Assembly (NCBI RefSeq): GCF_028737205.1
Contig: NZ_JAQZAL010000002.1
Location: forward strand, 248,001-312,000
DNA from: Actinomycetospora lutea
Lineage (GTDB): Bacteria; Actinomycetota; Actinomycetes; Mycobacteriales; Pseudonocardiaceae
Length of the DNA: 64,000 nt
Direction: 5' to 3'
Made by a program: the position numbers and the translations under genes. The number at the start of each line of letters is the position of its first letter. Position 1 is the first letter of the stretch. The notes under the pieces were generated by a model that searched no databases, was not told where the DNA came from, and saw only the letters and a program-made list of their open reading frames with translations. This document shows, in pieces, positions 56,999-64,000 of the stretch.

Positions 56999-57616
56999 TC
57001 ACCCGCCCGTCAGGGACACGGTGAGGATCACCCACGCCGCGACCAGCAGCGGAGGCCCGAACGGGACACGGCGTGCGCGCCGGCGGAGGGCGAGGGCGAG
57101 CACGCCGAGCGCCGCCAGGAGGACGGCGAGCACCGGTGCGGTCCAGGAGGCGGCGGCCAGGGGCGCACCGAGCGCGGGAGCCAGCTTGACGTCGCCGGCG
57201 CCGAGCGCCGTGGGGACGGCGAGGTGCACCGCCGCGAAGGACCCGCCGATCACGAGCGCGCCCACCACTCCCGTGGCGACCGCGGGCGCCCCGAGCGGGA
57301 GCAGGCCGGCGAGCGAGGCCAGCGCCGCCGGCCCGGTGAGCGCGTTCGGGAGCCGGCCCGTCGCGAGGTCCACCGCGCTCCCGGCGACCACGAGCGCGCC
57401 GAGCACGAGCAGCGCGGGCAGCCAGCTCACCGGCACCGCCGCCCCCGCGACGAGCGCCGCGGCGAGCGCCCAGAGCGCCGCCGACGATCCCGCGCACCAC
57501 GACGCGGACACCAGCGCGCCACGCCGCAGGCGCGCCAGCCACGCGCGGATCGCGCACCCGGCGAGCGCGCCCGCTCCCCCGCCCGCCGTCGCGGCGAGCA
57601 CCACGTCCCTGACCAC
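56999..57616 (-). CDS. A24-family prepilin peptidase
   Basis: 205 residues, nearly all membrane-embedded. The catalytic aspartates are Asp83 (SAVDLATGRLPN) and Asp142 (GAGDVKLAPALG). It lacks the N-terminal cysteine/methylase domain of two-domain enzymes. Actinobacteria carry such a gene between aroC and aroE, commonly serving Tad pili, but no pilus genes are in this window. Confidence 0.88.
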   Translation of the reverse strand: MVRDVVLAATAGGGAGALAGCAIRAWLARLRRGALVSASWCAGSSAALWALAAALVAGAAVPVSWLPALLVLGALVVAGSAVDLATGRLPNALTGPAALASLAGLLPLGAPAVATGVVGALVIGGSFAAVHLAVPTALGAGDVKLAPALGAPLAAASWTAPVLAVLLAALGVLALALRRRARRVPFGPPLLVAAWVILTVSLTGG

Positions 57617-57800
57617 GTGCTCGAGGGTGGCCCGACCAGCAGCGATCCGTCACGCACGTCCTCGTGAGCCTGTGGACGCATCCGGTCGATGGGGACGGCG
57701 AACGGGCCAGGACGCCGCGACGGCCGGATCGGGCCGGCGGATTTCTTGGCGTTGAACGCCGCCGTGGCCGCCACGCTGACAGCACCCCGCACCATGCCCG

Positions 57801-57870
57801 CCCCGGCGTGTCGCGCCGGCGAGGATGTGGCGATCCTGGCGTCACACGCCAGCGATGCCGCATCGCTCGA
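57801..57870. repeat. Dispersed 3'-flank element, copy 2 (after aroE)
   Basis: Counterpart of 37142-37226. CGGCGTGTCG, GGCGAGGA, GTGGCGATCCTGG, then TGGCGTCACACGCCA and the palindrome GCGATGCCGCATCGC (57852-57866). Lies within the 266-bp prepilin peptidase-aroE gap, just past the aroE stop. Confidence 0.75.
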
Positions 57871-57882
57871 ACCTCGGCGACC

Positions 57883-58809
57883 TCACAGCAGGGGCACGGG
57901 CAAGGGCAGGAGCGGGGTGTCGGTGGTGGCCGCGAGGGCGCGGTGCATCGCCTCGCGCGGGGCCGGGAGGCCGGTGAACTGTTCGACCTGCCCGAACGCC
58001 TGGTGCAGGAGCATGTCGAGGCCCGTCGCCACGGTGAGCCCCCGGGTCGCGGCCGCGGCGGCCAGCGGCGTCGGCCACGGGTGGTAGACCGCGTCCAGCA
58101 CGACCGCGAACGAGGGCAGGTCCGCCACGAGGCGGTCCGCCAGCTCGGCGTCGATCGACCCCGCCGGCGTCGTGTTCACCAGTGCCCTGGCGTCCGCCAG
58201 GTCGCGCGGGGCGAGGTCGGCCCAGGTCACCGCGCGTCGCGCGAGCCCGAAGTCCCGGGCGACGGCGAGGGTGCCGGCCGCCCGCTGCGCGTCGCGCACC
58301 ACGAGCGTCACCCCCTCGCAGCCGATGTCGTCGAGCCCGCCGAGGGCCGCGCACGCCGTCGCCCCGCTGCCCAGGACCACCGCGTCGGCGGCGGACACGG
58401 TCGGCGGAACGTCCCGCACCCCCGCCGCGCGCAGCGCCCCCGCGACGCCGTCCACGTCGGTGCAGTCCGCGACCCACCCGCCCTCGCGCGGCACCAGCGT
58501 GTTGGCCGCCCCCACGCGCCGCGCGCGCCACGAGGCCGAGGACGCCGTCTCCAGTGCGGCCCGCTTGCCCGGCATCGTCACCGACAGCCCCGCCCAGGAC
58601 CCGTCGAGGCCGCGCACGAAGGACGGCAGCTCCTCGGCGGTGCACTCGACGGCCTCGTAGGTCCACCCGTCGAGCCCGAGCGCGGCGTAGGCGGCGCGGT
58701 GCAGCACCGGCGAGCGCGAGTGCGCGACCGGCGAGCCCAGGACGGCGGCGCGACGGGGGACGCGGCGTGCACCGGAGCACGCCGGGAGGGGAGCTCGACC
58801 CGTCGACAC
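57883..58809 (-). CDS. aroE: Shikimate dehydrogenase
   Basis: NADPH-dependent. 308 residues. Catalytic Lys in VTMPGKRAAL and Asp in VADCTDVDG. NADP loop VLGSGATACAAL. PVAHSRSPVLHRAAY is the shikimate-binding start. The first ~18 residues (STGRAPLPACSGARRVP) come from repeat B at 58773-58807, not from the family. Confidence 0.95.
   Translation of the reverse strand: MSTGRAPLPACSGARRVPRRAAVLGSPVAHSRSPVLHRAAYAALGLDGWTYEAVECTAEELPSFVRGLDGSWAGLSVTMPGKRAALETASSASWRARRVGAANTLVPREGGWVADCTDVDGVAGALRAAGVRDVPPTVSAADAVVLGSGATACAALGGLDDIGCEGVTLVVRDAQRAAGTLAVARDFGLARRAVTWADLAPRDLADARALVNTTPAGSIDAELADRLVADLPSFAVVLDAVYHPWPTPLAAAAATRGLTVATGLDMLLHQAFGQVEQFTGLPAPREAMHRALAATTDTPLLPLPVPLL
58773..58807 (-). repeat. 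Dispersed repeat family B, copy 4 (aroE 5' end)
   Basis: On the coding strand GTCGACGGGTCGAGCTCCCC then TCCCGGCGTGCTCCGG, close to the copy at 39815-39847. Inverted relative to that copy in the chromosome, but both form the translated head of their gene. Confidence 0.75.
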
Positions 58810-58813
58810 GGCC

Positions 58814-60286
58814 TCAGTAGACCCCGCGCTCCTGCGCCAGCCGCCGGTTGGCGTCGTGCTCGGCGGGCGTCACCGCGAAGCACGAGATGCCGTCCGCTTG
58901 GCACTTCACGAAGTACACCCACGGCCCCGGCTCCGGGTCGAGCGCGGCCCGCAGCGCGTCCGGGCTGACCGCGCCGATGGGGGTCGGGGTCAGCCCGAGG
59001 TTGAGGTAGGTGTTGTACGGGCCGGGGCGCGCCCGGTCGTACGGGCTGGTCAGCAGCGTCTGGCGGTCGAGGGGGTAGTTGACCGTCGAGTCGAACTGCA
59101 GGCGCATGGGCACCGCGAGCCGGTTGACGATCACCCGCGTGACCTTGCCGAAGTCGGCCGGCACGCCCTCGCGCTCGGCCAGGGAACCGACGATGAGCGC
59201 GTCGTAGGGCTGCAGGCCGGCGGCGCGGGCCTCCTCGACGAGCCCGCCGGCCTCGAGGCGCGGCGCCGAGGCCCGGACGACGGCCTCGAGGGCCTCGCGG
59301 GCGCCGGTGCCCGGCGCGATGTCGTACGGCCCGGGGGCCAGCAGGCCCTCGAGGCGGCGGTTCGGCTCGGCGCGCCTGACGCCCTCCTGCGCCCACGAGG
59401 GCACCCCGAGCTCGGCGGGGTCGGTGCCGGCCATCGCCGCGCGCAGCTCGTCGACCGTCGCGCAGCGCTCCGCGCCCGACTCGTCGACCGTGCAGGTGGC
59501 CCGCGCGATCTGCGACAGGACGCCCGGCACGACCTCGGTGCCCACGCCGACGGTGTCGTCGAGCTGGGTGCCGCTGCGGATGTCCAGGCGACCGACGCGG
59601 GTGGCCGGGTCGAGCAGGGCCGCGACCGCGCCCGCCGAGGACATCTGGCGGCGCAGCTCGTAGAAGCCGGGCTGGATGGCGCGCCCGTTCGGGTTCTCCT
59701 CCGCGGCGTCGCCGAACGCCCGGGCCGAGGCGACGACGTCGGCGGCCACGAGCTCCTCGCCGATCGCGCGGGTCGACGAGCCGTCGGCGACCTCGACGAC
59801 GACCCGGCCCGTGCCGGGGCCGTCGTAGTCGGGCGGGAAGAGGACCGGCCACAGGTCGCGGGCGAAGAACACCCCGCCGACCAGCGCGAGCACGAGCACC
59901 GCGGCCACCCCGGGCCACAGCCAGCGGCGGCGGCGCGGCGGCCGGCCCTGCGGCAGGGCCTCGGTGACGGCGTCGCCGCCGCGGCTCGGCTCGTCGTCCC
60001 CGAGCAGCCACCCGGGGTCCGCCTCCGGGGTGTCCTCCCGCGGCGTCGACGGCGGGGCAGGGTCCGGCGCCTCGGCCGCCGGGACGCGCCACGCGGCCGC
60101 GTAGTGCCGGTCGGTCTCGGCGTCGGGGTGCGCGACGTACCGGTCCCGCGACACGGACGACCCCGAGGATCCCGAGGACCCCGACCCCGCCACGGACCGC
60201 CCGGTCGTCGCCGACATCCGGATGACCCGGCGTCCGCCGTGCTGCCGACCGTCGGGCCGACCGCGCCCGGGGTGACGTCCGGTCAC
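58814..60286 (-). CDS. mltG: Endolytic transglycosylase MltG
   Basis: Membrane-bound lytic transglycosylase that ends nascent peptidoglycan chains. 490 residues from the GTG at 60286. A 130-residue charged cytoplasmic head (with a short Ser/Gly repeat), one membrane helix (WLWPGVAAVLVLALVGGVFFA), then the YceG catalytic domain with the active-site Glu in VGSLAEREGVP. Overlaps ruvX by 4 nt. Confidence 0.95.
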   Translation of the reverse strand: MTGRHPGRGRPDGRQHGGRRVIRMSATTGRSVAGSGSSGSSGSSVSRDRYVAHPDAETDRHYAAAWRVPAAEAPDPAPPSTPREDTPEADPGWLLGDDEPSRGGDAVTEALPQGRPPRRRRWLWPGVAAVLVLALVGGVFFARDLWPVLFPPDYDGPGTGRVVVEVADGSSTRAIGEELVAADVVASARAFGDAAEENPNGRAIQPGFYELRRQMSSAGAVAALLDPATRVGRLDIRSGTQLDDTVGVGTEVVPGVLSQIARATCTVDESGAERCATVDELRAAMAGTDPAELGVPSWAQEGVRRAEPNRRLEGLLAPGPYDIAPGTGAREALEAVVRASAPRLEAGGLVEEARAAGLQPYDALIVGSLAEREGVPADFGKVTRVIVNRLAVPMRLQFDSTVNYPLDRQTLLTSPYDRARPGPYNTYLNLGLTPTPIGAVSPDALRAALDPEPGPWVYFVKCQADGISCFAVTPAEHDANRRLAQERGVY

Positions 60287-60741
60287 GAGTCCTCCGCGGT
60301 GTCGGGCGTCCGGCGCGCCCGGCGGGTGTCGAGGTATCCCTGCAGGATCTCCACGGCGGCGGCCTGGTCGATCACCCGGCGCTGCTTGCGGCCCTTGACC
60401 CCGCGGTCGGAGAGCGTCCGGGCGGCCGTGACGGTGGTCAGGCGCTCGTCGGACAGGACGACGGGCACCTCGCGGGACGCGAGCCGCCCCGTGAGGGCCT
60501 CGGCGTAGGCACGCGCGGTCTGCGCGGCCGGGCCGTCGCGACCGGCGAGCGTCCGGGGGAGCCCCACGACCACCTCGACCACCTCGTGCTCGTCGACGAG
60601 CGCCACCAGCCGGCCCAGGTCGGTGCCGGCATCATCGTGAGCGAGCGTAACGAGCGGGGAGGCGAGCACCCCGGCCGGATCCGAGAGCGCCACGCCCACC
60701 CGCACGCTGCCGACGTCGACGCCGAGACGCCGCCCCGGCAC
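60283..60741 (-). CDS. ruvX: RuvX/YqgF Holliday junction resolvase-like protein
   Basis: RNase H-fold nuclease implicated in pre-16S rRNA processing. 152 residues from the GTG at 60741. Catalytic Asp in RLGVDVGSVRVG, Glu in VVVGLPRTLAG, and VLSDERLTTV are present. Ten nt after alaS. Confidence 0.95.
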   Translation of the reverse strand: MPGRRLGVDVGSVRVGVALSDPAGVLASPLVTLAHDDAGTDLGRLVALVDEHEVVEVVVGLPRTLAGRDGPAAQTARAYAEALTGRLASREVPVVLSDERLTTVTAARTLSDRGVKGRKQRRVIDQAAAVEILQGYLDTRRARRTPDTAEDS

Positions 60742-60751
60742 GGCAGAAGAG

Positions 60752-63424
<2,673 letters not shown>

Positions 63425-63478
63425 GGTGTCCTGCTCGGGAGGAGGTGCGGGTAGGGGGCGCGAGGCGCGGGGACGTGC

Positions 63479-63781
63479 TCAGCGTGCGTGCGAGTCTCCC
63501 CGCCGGGGCGCTCGCGCGTGACGGGCCGACGACGGCGACTCGGGCCGCACCGGGATCTCCGTCGTGTCCTCCACCATCGCGTACAGCTCCTCGGAGCGTT
63601 CGTTCATTCCGGCGCGCACCTCGGCGCCGAACGCCCCGAGCCCCGCGCCGAGCTCGCGCAGGCCCTCGCCGAGGCTCGCGCCCATGCCGGCGGGCGTGGC
63701 CTTCTGCGTCAGCTCGTTGACCTTGCGGGTGGCGGTGACGCCGACCGCGACACCGACGCCGACCCAGAACAGACGTCTCAT
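63479..63781 (-). CDS. DUF6167-family membrane-associated protein
   Basis: 100 residues. A single N-terminal hydrophobic segment (LFWVGVGVAVGVTA) then an amphipathic helix (LREGLGEGLRELGAGLGAF-like). Found upstream of alaS in actinobacteria; role unknown. Overlaps the DUF948 gene (ATGA). Confidence 0.8.
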   Translation of the reverse strand: MRRLFWVGVGVAVGVTATRKVNELTQKATPAGMGASLGEGLRELGAGLGAFGAEVRAGMNERSEELYAMVEDTTEIPVRPESPSSARHARAPRRGDSHAR

Positions 63782-64000
63782 GCGCGCACACTCCGCTTCG
63801 ACTTCCGGCTCTTCGGGGGCGGCGCGTTCTTCAGCCGGCGGGCCTGCTGGGCCTTGCGCAGCCCGTAGGACAGCGCGGCGACCTTGACGAGCGGCCCGCC
63901 GAGCGTCGCCGTGAACAGCGTGCTCAGCGCCTTGGTGTTGGCCGCGACGGCCTGGGCGCTGGAGGTGACCCCGTCGACCCGCTCGAGCTGGGTGTTGACG
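63778..64000 (-). CDS. DUF948-family protein, 5' part outside the window
   Basis: The last ~73 codons are visible: an amphipathic helix (NTQLERVDGVTSSAQAVAAN) and a basic tail ending KSRKSKRSVRA. The membrane helix expected at the N-terminus lies beyond the right edge. Partner of DUF6167 in the alaS cluster. Confidence 0.75.
   Translation of the reverse strand, partial: VNTQLERVDGVTSSAQAVAANTKALSTLFTATLGGPLVKVAALSYGLRKAQQARRLKNAPPPKSRKSKRSVRA

Overview
The window is chromosomal DNA of a very GC-rich actinobacterium. Markers include RbpA, WhiA, BldD, the actinobacterial integration host factor, SecG and the alaS-linked DUF948/DUF6167 pair. Gene content and order resemble Pseudonocardiales, but that placement is inference. 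Nearly all genes lie on the minus strand. Many abut or overlap by 1-14 nt, often as ATGA or GTGA junctions, so several long translationally coupled operons are likely.

Layout in plus coordinates. 1-3.6 kb: a benzoylformate-decarboxylase-like enzyme (cut by the left edge), a DUF488 gene, trpB2 and rbpA. 3.6-7.1 kb: secG, tpiA, pgk, gap. 7.2-12.1 kb: a three-gene accessory cassette (EACC1-like protein, caspase with a degenerate CHAT domain, TPR solenoid) between gap and whiA. 12.2-17.3 kb: whiA, yvcK, rapZ, uvrC. 17.4-26.2 kb: a MetE-like and an MBL-fold gene behind two operator-like palindromes, a small unknown gene, PIG-L, SWIM and SNF2 proteins, a Rieske lipoprotein and a HAD hydrolase. 26.2-30.9 kb: pyrD, a PH-like membrane protein, ribH, ribBA, ribE, rpe. 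30.9-41.1 kb: rsmB, fmt, def, a TIGR03086 protein, priA, metK, coaBC, rpoZ, gmk, mIHF. 41.4-49.7 kb: pyrF, carB, carA, pyrC, pyrB, pyrR with a PyrR-binding-like leader. 50-64 kb: bldD, nusB, efp, pepQ, a B-4DMT membrane protein, aroB, aroK, aroC, a prepilin peptidase, aroE, mltG, ruvX, alaS, DUF6167, DUF948.

The core genes cover lower glycolysis, UMP synthesis from carbamoyl phosphate, riboflavin and shikimate synthesis, translation initiation and modification, and developmental control. Two usual neighbours are absent from their expected gaps: ribD (rpe-ribE) and aroQ (aroB-pepQ).

The most unusual content is of two kinds. One is the EACC1-caspase-TPR cassette, a candidate caspase-effector conflict or cell-death module with no visible NTPase. 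The other is a set of dispersed short repeats (a GGTCGAGCTC family, a CTATCGGCGTGCTCCC family, and longer palindromic elements) that sit at gene boundaries and in several cases extend the coding sequence.
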